A DNA stretch of 52,856 bases, taken from Clostridiales bacterium (GTDB lineage: Bacteria; Bacillota; Clostridia; Christensenellales; Aristaeellaceae). Numbering within the stretch: position 1 is the first letter of the stretch; every line of letters begins with the position of its first letter. The stretch is taken from assembly GCA_015056015.1 (NCBI GenBank), contig SVHD01000011.1, positions 1 to 52,856 on the forward strand, written 5' to 3'. A model generated the notes under the pieces. It was not told the DNA's origin and made no database searches. It saw nothing but the letters and a program-made list of their open reading frames with translations. The position numbers and the translations under genes were made by a program. Below are positions 31,648 through 40,611 of this stretch, one piece after another.

Positions 31648-33489
31648 TTATGGGGCTCCGTTTGGGCTGTCTGTCTTCTGACAGGGGAGGAAGAAGGTAA
31701 CGCATAGGCCGCCCAGCTGGCTTCTGGAAAGCAGCATGCCGCCCTGATTGCCGTAAAGCAGCTTCAGCCGCTGGGCCAGATTGATCAGCCCCACATGCTG
31801 ATTCCGGAAGATTACATCCTGGTTGGTCAACTGATTGAAATCCTGCATTTGCTCATCGCTCATGCCGGGGCCGTTATCGTTAAGAGAGATGATCAGGCGA
31901 TCATTTTCCACATTTCCGCTGATGACAGCCCTGCATACCCCGTGCTCCGGCATCCCGTGAAGGATCACATTTTCCAGCAGCGGCTGCAGGCAAAGCTTGG
32001 GTACATTCCAATGCATTAGGGAATCCGGCACATGGATTTCCACCTGCAGCCGATCGGGATAACTGAGCTTTTTTAAGTAGATATATTTTTCCAGATAACG
32101 GATTTCCTCCTGCAGATTCACCGTATCCACGCCCTTTTGCAAAATGGAGCGGGTGATGCCCGAAAGGGCCAGTACGGCCTCCGCCGCCGGGCTTTTGGGA
32201 TTGCCGGTTTCCATCAGCACCATCATCTGAATGGATTGCAGGGCGTTATAGAGAAAATGAGGGGTGATCTGGGCCTGCAGCACATTGGCCTGGGCATGAC
32301 GCAAATCCTCAAACTGCTGCAGATTTTTCTTTTCCAATTGGATATTCTGATCGTTGGCCAGAAGCAGCTTCATCAGAATATACCGGGTTTCTTCGTCCGC
32401 CTGAATGCTGCCATGCTCCGGCGATGGATTATCCACCGCCTGGGTGATCAGACGGATAGGACGGTAAGCATACCGCGCCAGAATATAGGATACTATCAGA
32501 ACCACGGCAGAGCCGGCAAACAGGGTTATCAGGGTTGTATATACCAGATGCGTGAGCAGCGTGGCATAATGGGAATAGGGGATCAGGCGCAGATACCGCA
32601 TTTCATCGAAGGAGGATTTCATCCAGGAAAGGCGCATGATATCCCCGTCAATTTCCGTATTGAATGTTCCGGTTCCGATGGTCATAATGCTTTCGATTTG
32701 CTGCGGATTCAGATTCAAATCGGCAAAATGGCCGTCGTCATATTGCTTTCCGCTGTCAATCAGAATATGCCCGCTGCCATCCGCAAGCATCAGATCGCTC
32801 AGGGGATCCAGATTCCACTGCTGAATGATTTCCAGCAAGCTATCCAGCTTGATATTGATGAAGCAATAGCCGTATTGCCCGACGCCGATATTCTTCCGGC
32901 AAATCAGGGTAAGGCACAGAATGGGCTCTTGCTGTGTGGCGGTCAGCCCCTTTTTTTCCCGCAATACATAGGCAACCTTTCCGTTGGGCAGATCCAGATC
33001 CTGAATCAATCCCATCAGATTGCTTTCGGGATGGTGTATCCGGAGCGAGCTGCCATAATCGCTGGAAAGTATGCGATCGGTTGCTTCGGTATAAATGACG
33101 ATGGAATCTAGCGGCATATCCCAGATCCATTTGGCCATATTTTCATGGATGACTTTCCGCGTATTTACATCCTGAAAGGAATTGACGTTGGCGGAGGGAT
33201 AGCTGAAAAAGGAATTTACATCAGCATCCACCATGATCCGGAGCATCAGATTTTCCGCATCCCTGCGAACGGTATCCATGGCTTCCTGAATCTGAGAAAG
33301 CAATTGCTGATTATTTTTATCCAGTTCGTTATCCAGCAGATACCGGGTCTGAACAAAGAGAACGACCTGCAGGCAGCCCACGATCAGCACCATGGTAATG
33401 AAGGCGATCAAAAAGATGCGCTTGAAAAGCTGGCTGAACCGCGCCCTGCCCAAACGGGCAATTTGCTGCACCTGCGGCTTTTCAATCAT
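31648..33489 (-). CDS. YesM-type sensor histidine kinase
   Basis: 613 residues. Two membrane helices (about 24-46 and 307-329) enclose a large extracytoplasmic sensor domain. Then come a short HAMP-like linker (RYAYRPIRLITQAVDN), the His-kinase motif AQITPHFLYNALQSIQMM (the phospho-acceptor His), and a HATPase with NVILHGM and NDNGPGMSDEQMQ. YesM-type kinases detect plant-polysaccharide sugars and phosphorylate YesN. Start ATG 33489 has AAGGAAG upstream and overlaps the YesN stop by 8 bases, so the pair is one operon. It probably controls the adjacent permease operon. Confidence 0.9.
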   Translation of the reverse strand: MIEKPQVQQIARLGRARFSQLFKRIFLIAFITMVLIVGCLQVVLFVQTRYLLDNELDKNNQQLLSQIQEAMDTVRRDAENLMLRIMVDADVNSFFSYPSANVNSFQDVNTRKVIHENMAKWIWDMPLDSIVIYTEATDRILSSDYGSSLRIHHPESNLMGLIQDLDLPNGKVAYVLREKKGLTATQQEPILCLTLICRKNIGVGQYGYCFINIKLDSLLEIIQQWNLDPLSDLMLADGSGHILIDSGKQYDDGHFADLNLNPQQIESIMTIGTGTFNTEIDGDIMRLSWMKSSFDEMRYLRLIPYSHYATLLTHLVYTTLITLFAGSAVVLIVSYILARYAYRPIRLITQAVDNPSPEHGSIQADEETRYILMKLLLANDQNIQLEKKNLQQFEDLRHAQANVLQAQITPHFLYNALQSIQMMVLMETGNPKSPAAEAVLALSGITRSILQKGVDTVNLQEEIRYLEKYIYLKKLSYPDRLQVEIHVPDSLMHWNVPKLCLQPLLENVILHGMPEHGVCRAVISGNVENDRLIISLNDNGPGMSDEQMQDFNQLTNQDVIFRNQHVGLINLAQRLKLLYGNQGGMLLSRSQLGGLCVTFFLPCQKTDSPNGAP

Positions 33490-34660
33490 TTGAATCTTCC
33501 TTCCACGTTCCGGTCTGTCGCCATTTTCCCGGCGACATGCCCACATAGCGCTTGAATTGCTTATGGAAATATTTGCTGTCGGTATAGCCGCAGCTGCGCG
33601 CGATTTCAGAGATGGCGGCATTGCTTTCCTTCAGCAGCCGCTGGGCCGCCTCCAGGCGAATGCGGCTCAGTGCTTCGGTAAAGGTGCGCCCTGTTTTCTG
33701 ATGAAATACCCGTGAAAGATAGGCGGGATTGACAAATATTCTGGCCGCCACATCATTCAGGGTAATATCCTCGGCATAATGCTCCCGGAGATAATCCTCG
33801 GCCTGAATGGCCGGGCCGCCATTTTCATAGCTTTCCGGGCTTCTGAAAAGCGTGAACTGGCGCAGATTTTCAAAGGAAGATATCTGATCGCATTTTACGG
33901 GAAGGCCGCTGAGGGAAAACAGCCTGTCTTCCACGGTATTGGTGGTCAATTGCTGCAGATTTCCAGGCCTGTTTTCCAGCAGCAGCCCTTCCAGCGTATC
34001 ATCCTGCTGTTTGAGCGCATAGAAACTGCATCCGTCAACAATCAGATTCATTCCGCTGATGACGACATTTTCCTTGCCCGGCGGACAGACCAATTCATAT
34101 AATATGGATTTCCTTTCCAGGTCAGCCAGGCTGTATCCATTGATTTTCAGGCGATGCAGGAATGCACCTTCCTGCATCAGCTTTCCCGAATAGGCATCCA
34201 GGAGGAACAGGCGATCCAGCCGCTCCTGCAGGTTGGTTACGTCCCCCTCCAGTTGTGCCTTTTGCCCCTCTTTTCTGCGCTCCTGATCCAGCATATCCCG
34301 GATCCGGGAAAAGGTTTCCCGCAGATCATCGATGGCAATGGGCTTGAGAAGATATTCTGTCACATTGTATCGAATGGCGCGCTGGGCATATTCGAATTCC
34401 TGATAGCCGCTTAAAATAACCACACGGGTGAAAAGCGATTGCTCAAATACATATTGGGCGATATCCAGACCGCTGATTTCATGCATACGAATATCCGTCA
34501 GAATCACATCGACAGCATGATTCTGCAAATAATCCATAACCTGGTTTCCATCTTCAAAAATTTCCACCAGTTGAAAGCCTAATTCCTGCCAGGGAATCAG
34601 GCAACGAAGACCCTTACGGATCATGGCGTCATCATCCGCAATAATTAATGTATATGTCAA
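33482..34660 (-). CDS. YesN-type response regulator with AraC output
   Basis: 392 residues. The receiver domain has an intact phospho-acceptor Asp in VILTDIRMHEI, unlike the orphan regulator at 6017. It also keeps the DDD acid pocket near residue 10 and YLLKP. A linker of about 150 residues leads to the AraC helix-turn-helix pair (LNDVAARIFVNPAYLSRVFHQKTG and ISEIARSCGYTDSKYFHKQFKR). The start is TTG 34660, supported by AAGGAGG about 10 bases upstream; no ATG suits. It lies divergent from the FAD oxidoreductase/permease operon and probably activates it. Confidence 0.92.
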   Translation of the reverse strand: MTYTLIIADDDAMIRKGLRCLIPWQELGFQLVEIFEDGNQVMDYLQNHAVDVILTDIRMHEISGLDIAQYVFEQSLFTRVVILSGYQEFEYAQRAIRYNVTEYLLKPIAIDDLRETFSRIRDMLDQERRKEGQKAQLEGDVTNLQERLDRLFLLDAYSGKLMQEGAFLHRLKINGYSLADLERKSILYELVCPPGKENVVISGMNLIVDGCSFYALKQQDDTLEGLLLENRPGNLQQLTTNTVEDRLFSLSGLPVKCDQISSFENLRQFTLFRSPESYENGGPAIQAEDYLREHYAEDITLNDVAARIFVNPAYLSRVFHQKTGRTFTEALSRIRLEAAQRLLKESNAAISEIARSCGYTDSKYFHKQFKRYVGMSPGKWRQTGTWKEDSND

Positions 34661-34686
34661 AGGTTTTTCACCTCCTTCTTATTTAT

Positions 34687-34715
34687 AATGTAACGGAAAG
34701 TTTCCGGTTTTTCAA
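34687..34715 (-). promoter_or_regulatory. Promoter of the YesN-YesM operon
   Basis: Minus strand: TTGAAA (34710-34715), 17 bases, TACATT (34687-34692). Confidence 0.6.
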
Positions 34716-34820
34716 GTGGAATTGTTTGCATGGTAAATAAAAAACACCGCAGGTAAAAAACAGACACCTTTTTGGAGAAAAATCAACCGGATCTTCCTCG
34801 TTTTAGTAAAACCAGGCGGA

Positions 34821-34850
34821 TTGCCACAAATAGTACAAAACGGATATAAT
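34821..34850 (+). promoter_or_regulatory. Promoter of the FAD oxidoreductase/ABC operon
   Basis: TTGCCA (34821-34826), 18 bases, TATAAT (34845-34850). A YesN site would be expected upstream, but I could not see a clear repeat. Confidence 0.7.
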
Positions 34851-34903
34851 TATAGTAATTAATTATACCATTTACGCTATGCAATTCGCAAAGGAGTGAC
34901 AGT

Positions 34904-37114
34904 ATGCGTTTTGAAGAGAAGCAGGTATATGCCGATCTGGTTGTGGTAGGCGCAGGGATGCCCGGCATGTGCGCGGCTATTCAGGCGGCTCGTGAAGGCC
35001 TTGATGTGGTTCTGATCAATGATCGCGGCTGTGTAGGCGGCAACTGCAGCCAGGAAATCTTCGTTACCTGTGCCGGCGCACCCGACTGCAGCCCCCTGAA
35101 TATCAATTCCCGTGAAGGCGGCATCGTGGAAGCCATCCGCGAGGAAACTGTGTATCGCACTCCGGAACGCAATCGGTTTATCCAGGATACCGTATTTATG
35201 GATGCGCTGCTGAATGAAAAAGAGCATTTGAAACTGTATCTGAATACCTGCATTGACAGCGCGGAACTGGATGAAAACGGCCGGATCAAATCCGTTTCCG
35301 GTACGCAGAATACCACCGAAACCCGCTACACCTTCATCGCGCCTTTCTTTGTGGATGATACCGGCGACGGTACGCTGGCGGCCATGGCCGGCGCCGATTT
35401 CATGATCGGCCGGGAAGCGAAATCCACCTTCAATGAAAAGGTCGCGCCGGATAAAGCGGATTCCTTCGTCATTCCCAGCACGCTGACCTTCTTCTCCAAG
35501 GATACCGGCAAGCCCGTGGAATTTGTTCCCCCTGCCTTTGCCTTTGATATCGCCGCCAGCGGCGCCCTGAAATACCGCAAAATTCCCCATAATAATTTCA
35601 ATTTCCAGTGGTTCTATGAGGGCGACGGCGCCAAGGATCAGGTGAAGGACCGGGAAGAAATCATCCAGTATCACCGCAGTCTGGTATACGGCATCTGGAA
35701 TCATATCAAAAACAGCGGGGAATATCCCGAATCCAAGAATTATGATCTGGAATTCGTGGGCCTGATCCCCGGCATGCGGGAATATCGCCGGGTTTGCGGC
35801 GATGTGATCCTGACTGAAAACGATCTGGTCAATCAGAATGAATTTGAGGATACCGTGGCCCATGGCGGCTGGAATATTGACCTTCATGCCATCCGCGGCT
35901 TCTTTGATGATGATCTGATCAACCGCCATATCAATTTCCGGGGCATTTATTCCATCCCCTATCGCTGCAGCTACAGCCGCAATGTGGAAAATCTGTTCAT
36001 GTGCGGCCGCTGCATGTCCACCAGCCATGTGGCCTTTGGCTCCACCCGCGTGGCGGCCACGCTTTCCACTTTGGGCCAGGCCGTGGGTATGGCTGCTGCC
36101 ATCTGCAAGGAAAAGCAGACCACGCCCCGGGGCGTATATGAAAAATATACCCGGGAATTGCAGCAGCGCCTGCTGCGCGAAGACCAGCTGATCCCCGGCC
36201 TCAAGAATGAAGATCCCCGGGATCTGGCCCTGAGCGCCCAGGTGGAGGTTTCCTCTGAAGCGATGCTGGAATTGACCAAGCAGGAGGGCGAAATCGAAAT
36301 CGGCGCTGGGCTGATGCTGGCGCTGCCCTTTACCAATGCGGCCCGGCAGCTGATCCTCACCTGCAGGAGCGACGCCGATACCCAATTGGAATACATCATT
36401 TTCAAGCCCTTCCGCGGCTACAACTTCGGGCCGGATGAAGAGGTGGCTTCCGGCAGCATCCCGGTTTCCGGCAATGGCAGCATGCAGGATGTGATTATTC
36501 CTGTGGATATGCTGGCCCCCGGCAGCTATTACATGATCGCGCTGAAGGAAAATGAACATATTGCTTTCGCCCGCGCGGAAGAGGCCCTGCCCACCACCAT
36601 TCTTTATAATCGCTACAGGAACAAGCAGGAAACCATCTGGAATTATTACACCATGTCCATGGCGGAATATTTCTACAGCCGTCATGAGGATTGCATCTGC
36701 TATCGCTTTGATACGCCCCAGCGTGCCTATAAGCCGGAAAACGTGGTTAACGGCTATAACCGTGCCTATTTCGGAACGAATATGTGGTTCTCGGCAGAAG
36801 GGGATGAAAAGCCCTGCCTGACCCTGAAATTCAATGAGCCCAAGGAAGTTTCCCAGGTACAGATTACCTTTGGTATCAATAATACCACCAAGATTTATTT
36901 CTACACCAAGCGGCTCTTCAAGCATCTATCCCGGAAATACAAGGTATACGGCCTGCTGAACGGCAAGGAAACGCTGCTGGTGGACGTAAAGGAAAACCAC
37001 CTGAAGTTCAACCGGCATCAGTTTACTCCCGGCGTCTATGACAGCCTTCGCTTTGAATTCGAAGAAAATCATGGCGGCCAGGTAGCCATTCAGGAAATTC
37101 GCGCAGAAGCGTAA
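34904..37114 (+). CDS. FAD-dependent oxidoreductase with C-terminal carbohydrate-binding-like domain
   Basis: 736 residues, no signal peptide. The N-terminus LVVVGAGMPGMCAAIQAAREG is the FAD-binding GxGxxG loop. GCVGGNCSQE, FVDDTGDGTLAAMAGADF and SSHVAFGSTRVAAT-type blocks are those of the FAD_oxidored family, which includes xanthan-lyase-associated enzymes. Residues about 560-736 form a beta-rich tail resembling an F5/8-type discoidin fold (YKPENVVNGYNRAYFGTNMW, VSQVQITFGIN). It is the first gene of the operon with the two permeases and the binding protein, so it probably acts on the imported sugar or a derivative. The electron acceptor is unknown. AAGGAG precedes ATG 34904. Confidence 0.82.
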   Translation: MRFEEKQVYADLVVVGAGMPGMCAAIQAAREGLDVVLINDRGCVGGNCSQEIFVTCAGAPDCSPLNINSREGGIVEAIREETVYRTPERNRFIQDTVFMDALLNEKEHLKLYLNTCIDSAELDENGRIKSVSGTQNTTETRYTFIAPFFVDDTGDGTLAAMAGADFMIGREAKSTFNEKVAPDKADSFVIPSTLTFFSKDTGKPVEFVPPAFAFDIAASGALKYRKIPHNNFNFQWFYEGDGAKDQVKDREEIIQYHRSLVYGIWNHIKNSGEYPESKNYDLEFVGLIPGMREYRRVCGDVILTENDLVNQNEFEDTVAHGGWNIDLHAIRGFFDDDLINRHINFRGIYSIPYRCSYSRNVENLFMCGRCMSTSHVAFGSTRVAATLSTLGQAVGMAAAICKEKQTTPRGVYEKYTRELQQRLLREDQLIPGLKNEDPRDLALSAQVEVSSEAMLELTKQEGEIEIGAGLMLALPFTNAARQLILTCRSDADTQLEYIIFKPFRGYNFGPDEEVASGSIPVSGNGSMQDVIIPVDMLAPGSYYMIALKENEHIAFARAEEALPTTILYNRYRNKQETIWNYYTMSMAEYFYSRHEDCICYRFDTPQRAYKPENVVNGYNRAYFGTNMWFSAEGDEKPCLTLKFNEPKEVSQVQITFGINNTTKIYFYTKRLFKHLSRKYKVYGLLNGKETLLVDVKENHLKFNRHQFTPGVYDSLRFEFEENHGGQVAIQEIRAEA

Positions 37115-37130
37115 AGGAGGATATGAGGAT

Positions 37131-38063
37131 ATGACCCCCAGCGTCATCAAACCCCGTCAGCAAAGCTGGAAGAAATACTGGAAGGCCAATTGGATTCTGC
37201 ATGTATTTCTGATTCCCGGCATGCTCTATTTCATCATTTTCAAGTATATCCCCATGTACGGGATCACCATCGCCTTCAAGGATTTCAATATCGTGAAAGG
37301 CGTCATGAACAGCCCCTGGGTGGGTCTGAAGCATTTCAATTATCTCTGGCAGAGCCGGGATTTCTGGCGCGTTCTGCGCAATTCCCTGGAAATCAGTATG
37401 CTGCGTATGGTGTGCAGCTTCCCTGCGCCCCTGCTGCTGGCATTGATGCTCAATGAAATGCGCTCCATCCGCTATAAGCGCACCATGCAGACCATTCTGT
37501 ATCTGCCTCACTTCATTTCCTGGGTTATCATCGTGGGTATTCTGAATAACCTGCTTTCTCCCTCCACCGGTATTTTCAATTTCTTCCGCCGGGAAATGGG
37601 CCTGAACCCCATCTACTTCCTCACCGATTCCACCAAGATCCGCGCCGTGCTGGTAATCGCCGAAATCTGGAAAGGCGCCGGCTGGGGCACCATCGTGTAT
37701 ATGGCGGCCATGACCAGTATCGATCCTTCCCTGTATGAAGCGGCCATGATTGACGGCGCTTCCCGCCTGCAGCGTATCCGGTATATCACGCTGCCCTGCA
37801 TTTCCAGTACCATCGTGGTGCTTTTGATCATGCGCGTGGGCAGCCTGATGAGCAACGGCTTTGAAGAAATTTACCTGCTGCAAAACGCCATGACCATCGA
37901 AGTGGTAGAAGTATTCGAAGTATACTCCTATACGGTAGGTCTGAAGGAAGGCCGTTACAGCTTCTCCACGGCCGTTGGCCTTTTCACCTCTGTCATCGGC
38001 TGCATCCTGCTCTTCATCACGAACTATTTCTCCAGAAAAGTCAGGGGGTATGGATTATGGTAA
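37131..38063 (+). CDS. Sugar ABC transporter permease, LplB type
   Basis: 310 residues with six membrane helices. The cytoplasmic EAA loop reads YEAAMIDGASRLQRIRYITLPCI, the site that contacts the ATPase. The start GILHVFLIPGMLYFIIFKYIPMYGI is typical of the LplB/YtcP group (carbohydrate uptake family 1). It overlaps the next permease by 7 bases. No ATPase is in the operon; this family uses a shared MsmX-like ATPase encoded elsewhere. Confidence 0.93.
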   Translation: MTPSVIKPRQQSWKKYWKANWILHVFLIPGMLYFIIFKYIPMYGITIAFKDFNIVKGVMNSPWVGLKHFNYLWQSRDFWRVLRNSLEISMLRMVCSFPAPLLLALMLNEMRSIRYKRTMQTILYLPHFISWVIIVGILNNLLSPSTGIFNFFRREMGLNPIYFLTDSTKIRAVLVIAEIWKGAGWGTIVYMAAMTSIDPSLYEAAMIDGASRLQRIRYITLPCISSTIVVLLIMRVGSLMSNGFEEIYLLQNAMTIEVVEVFEVYSYTVGLKEGRYSFSTAVGLFTSVIGCILLFITNYFSRKVRGYGLW

Positions 38064-38983
38064 CGAAAACGGAAATGCCGGTAAAGCCGGCCAAGAAAAA
38101 AATCCGTTCCTCCATGGAGGACAAGATCATCTCCTTCGTCTGCTATTCCGTTGTCACTATCTTCGCCATCGCGGTCATCTATCCCATGCTGAATCTGATC
38201 AGCGTATCCATTTCTTCCTATCGTGCCTATCTGCTTCGTCCCTGGATGTTTTTCCCCACGGAGCTGGATTTCACCGCCTTTGCCACGGTATTCAAAAGCC
38301 CCCAGCTGATGAAAAGCTACGGCAACACGATCTTTATCACCGTTGTCGGCACCATCCTCACCCTGGGCATTACCGCGCTGACCGCCTATCCCATTTCCCG
38401 GCCGCAGCTTCGGGGCAAGGCCATTTACATGACGATCATCATCATTACCATGATGATCGGCGCGGGCACCATCCCCAATTTCCTTTTGATCCGCGATTTG
38501 GGTATGTATAATACCATCTGGGCGCTGTTCATCCCCAGCACCGTGGGTGCCTATAACGTCATCCTGATGATCAATTTCTTCCGCGGCATGCCCGATAGCC
38601 TGCTGGAGGCCGCCAAGGTGGACGGCGCGAGCGAAGGGCTGATCCTGGCCCGCATCGTGCTTCCGCTTTCCCTGCCCATCATGGCCACCATCGGCCTGTT
38701 CCGTGCCGTGGGCCTTTGGAACAGCTATTTCGCCGGTATCGTTTATATCCGTGACCGTGATCTTTGGCCGGTACAGCTGGTACTGCGCGAAGTCATCCTG
38801 GCCGCCAATACCGCCATGGCGGAATCCGGCGGCAACGCGGCTGAAATGGATACCGCCAATATTCCTACCATCTCCATCCAGTATGCTTCCCTTCTGGTTG
38901 TTATGGTGCCCATCATGTGCGTATATCCCTTCCTGCAGAAATATTTTGCCAAGGGGATTATGCTGGGCGCAGTGAAGGGCTGA
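38057..38983 (+). CDS. Sugar ABC transporter permease, LplC/YtcP type
   Basis: 308 residues, six membrane helices, EAA loop LEAAKVDGASEGLILARIVLPLS, and the usual C-terminal YPFLQKYFAKGIMLGAVKG of this group. It forms a heterodimer with the preceding permease. Overlapping starts show translational coupling. Confidence 0.93.
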   Translation: MVTKTEMPVKPAKKKIRSSMEDKIISFVCYSVVTIFAIAVIYPMLNLISVSISSYRAYLLRPWMFFPTELDFTAFATVFKSPQLMKSYGNTIFITVVGTILTLGITALTAYPISRPQLRGKAIYMTIIIITMMIGAGTIPNFLLIRDLGMYNTIWALFIPSTVGAYNVILMINFFRGMPDSLLEAAKVDGASEGLILARIVLPLSLPIMATIGLFRAVGLWNSYFAGIVYIRDRDLWPVQLVLREVILAANTAMAESGGNAAEMDTANIPTISIQYASLLVVMVPIMCVYPFLQKYFAKGIMLGAVKG

Positions 38984-38992
38984 TCCTGATCC

Positions 38993-39011
38993 TTAAGCCG
39001 AAATGGCTTAA
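38993..39011 (+). other. Hairpin between permease and binding-protein genes
   Basis: Perfect TTAAGCC / GGCTTAA stem with a GAAAT loop, 3 bases before the ribosome-site region AAAGGAGG. No T-run, so not a terminator; likely an RNA processing or stabilising element that sets higher expression of the binding protein. Confidence 0.45.
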
Positions 39012-39032
39012 AATATTAAAGGAGGTAACCCC

Positions 39033-40529
39033 ATGAAGAAAATCCTGTCCCTGGTCCTGGTACTGGCTATGCTGGCTTCTCTGCCCGTGGCCCTGGCAGC
39101 CGATGAAGAACCCTATGAGTTCTCTCTCATGATCAACTTCGGCGCCGATCTGGATGATGCTGGCAAGGCTTACATTGCTATGCTGGAAGAAGCCTGCAAC
39201 GTCAAGCTGGATTTGAGAACCCCCGCTGGTTCCGCCTACGCTGAATCCCTGCAGATGATGATCGCCAGCGGCGATTACGCCGATCTGGTGCTCTTCCCCG
39301 ATGCCAAGCAGGTCACTCTCCGTGACGGCGCTGCCAATGGCCTCTATCTGGCCCTGAACGATCTGCTGCCCAACTATCCCAACATCATGAAGTACACCCA
39401 TGCCGCGGCTATCGAAGAAGCCAAGATCCTCAAGGATGGCAACATCTACGCCGTGCCCCGGTGCACCGTTACCCGTGCCGACGGTTTCGCCATCCGTCAG
39501 GACTGGCTGGATGCCCTGAACATCACCATTCCCGAAAATGGCCGCATCACCACTGATGAACTCTACAACATCCTCTATGCGATCGTGAACAGCGACCCCG
39601 ATGGCAATGGCAAGAAGGATACCTATGGTTATTCTGCCTACACCAATGGCGGCGACATCACTCCTCAGTTCCAGTGGGCCTTCGGTCTGCTCGGCTGGCA
39701 GGAATATGATGGCGAATACATGGATCTGATGTACAGCAAGGATCATGACAACTTCAAGCGCTGCCTGGCCTTCAACGCCAAGCTGTGGGCTGATGGCCTC
39801 TTCGATCCTGACTGGCCCACCATCCAGACCTCCTCTGTCATGCTGGACCGCTTCCGGTCTGGTGTTGTCGGCATGGTTGGCCGTTTCGCCGGCCACATGA
39901 TCCAGGACCTGCCCCTGGGCCAGGCCATTGATCCCGATTTCGATCTGGGCTACATCACCGGTATCGTTGAAAAGGAAGAAGACAAGGATTCCTACAAGGG
40001 TGCCAACTGGGCTACCGGTTCCTGGGGCTTCTGGGGCATCAGCAGCTTCGCCGAACATCCTGAAAAGATCCTGGCCTTCCTGGATTACCTCCTCAGCGAC
40101 GAAGGCTGGAATTCCACCAAGTGGGGCCCCGAAGGCGTGACCTGGAAGATGGTTGACGGCGTGCCCACCCCCACCGAACTGTACAACACCAACTTCGTTT
40201 CCCGTAACTTCGCTCGCCGCAGCACCGACGCCAGCTTCTTCGTACACATCAACATGGAACCCGATTTCTACGAAGCTACCCTGAATCGTCTGCAGATCTG
40301 CGTCGACCAGAACAGCCTCACCCTGGATATGGGTTATCAGCCTGACGTGCTGCAGGATCCCATCTATCTGGACTATGTGAAGTACATGAAGGTCGAAATT
40401 GCCAAGATCATCACCGGCGCTCGTCCCGTGGATGATTGGGATGAAATCCTGGATGGCTGGTACGAAGCCGGCGGCGACGAATATGTTGCCGAAATGCAGG
40501 AATACATCGCTTCCCAGCAGGGCAAGTAA
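39033..40529 (+). CDS. Extracellular sugar-binding protein of the ABC transporter
   Basis: 498 residues with a signal peptide MKKILSLVLVLAMLASLPVALA. Family-1 carbohydrate-binding protein (LplA/YtcQ-like): EEACNVKLDLRTPAGSAYAESLQMMIASGDYADLVLF is the characteristic start. It should deliver the sugar to the two permeases. The usual lipobox LAAC is LAAD here, so there is no Cys for lipid attachment. Codons shift sharply to AAC, ATC, TAC and GAC, unlike its neighbours, pointing to very high expression. AAAGGAGG precedes ATG 39033, and a strong terminator follows. Confidence 0.93.
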   Translation: MKKILSLVLVLAMLASLPVALAADEEPYEFSLMINFGADLDDAGKAYIAMLEEACNVKLDLRTPAGSAYAESLQMMIASGDYADLVLFPDAKQVTLRDGAANGLYLALNDLLPNYPNIMKYTHAAAIEEAKILKDGNIYAVPRCTVTRADGFAIRQDWLDALNITIPENGRITTDELYNILYAIVNSDPDGNGKKDTYGYSAYTNGGDITPQFQWAFGLLGWQEYDGEYMDLMYSKDHDNFKRCLAFNAKLWADGLFDPDWPTIQTSSVMLDRFRSGVVGMVGRFAGHMIQDLPLGQAIDPDFDLGYITGIVEKEEDKDSYKGANWATGSWGFWGISSFAEHPEKILAFLDYLLSDEGWNSTKWGPEGVTWKMVDGVPTPTELYNTNFVSRNFARRSTDASFFVHINMEPDFYEATLNRLQICVDQNSLTLDMGYQPDVLQDPIYLDYVKYMKVEIAKIITGARPVDDWDEILDGWYEAGGDEYVAEMQEYIASQQGK

Positions 40530-40555
40530 TCGAAACATCGATTTTTCTGCTCAAT

Positions 40556-40593
40556 AAAAAGAGCCCGCTTTCTTCGGAAGGCGGGCTTTTTTT
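40556..40593 (+). terminator. Strong terminator ending the ABC operon
   Basis: AGCCCGCTTTC-TTCG-GAAGGCGGGCT stem (40563-40586) followed by TTTTTTT. Confidence 0.9.
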
Positions 40594-40611
40594 GCTATTT
40601 TTCATTTGGAT

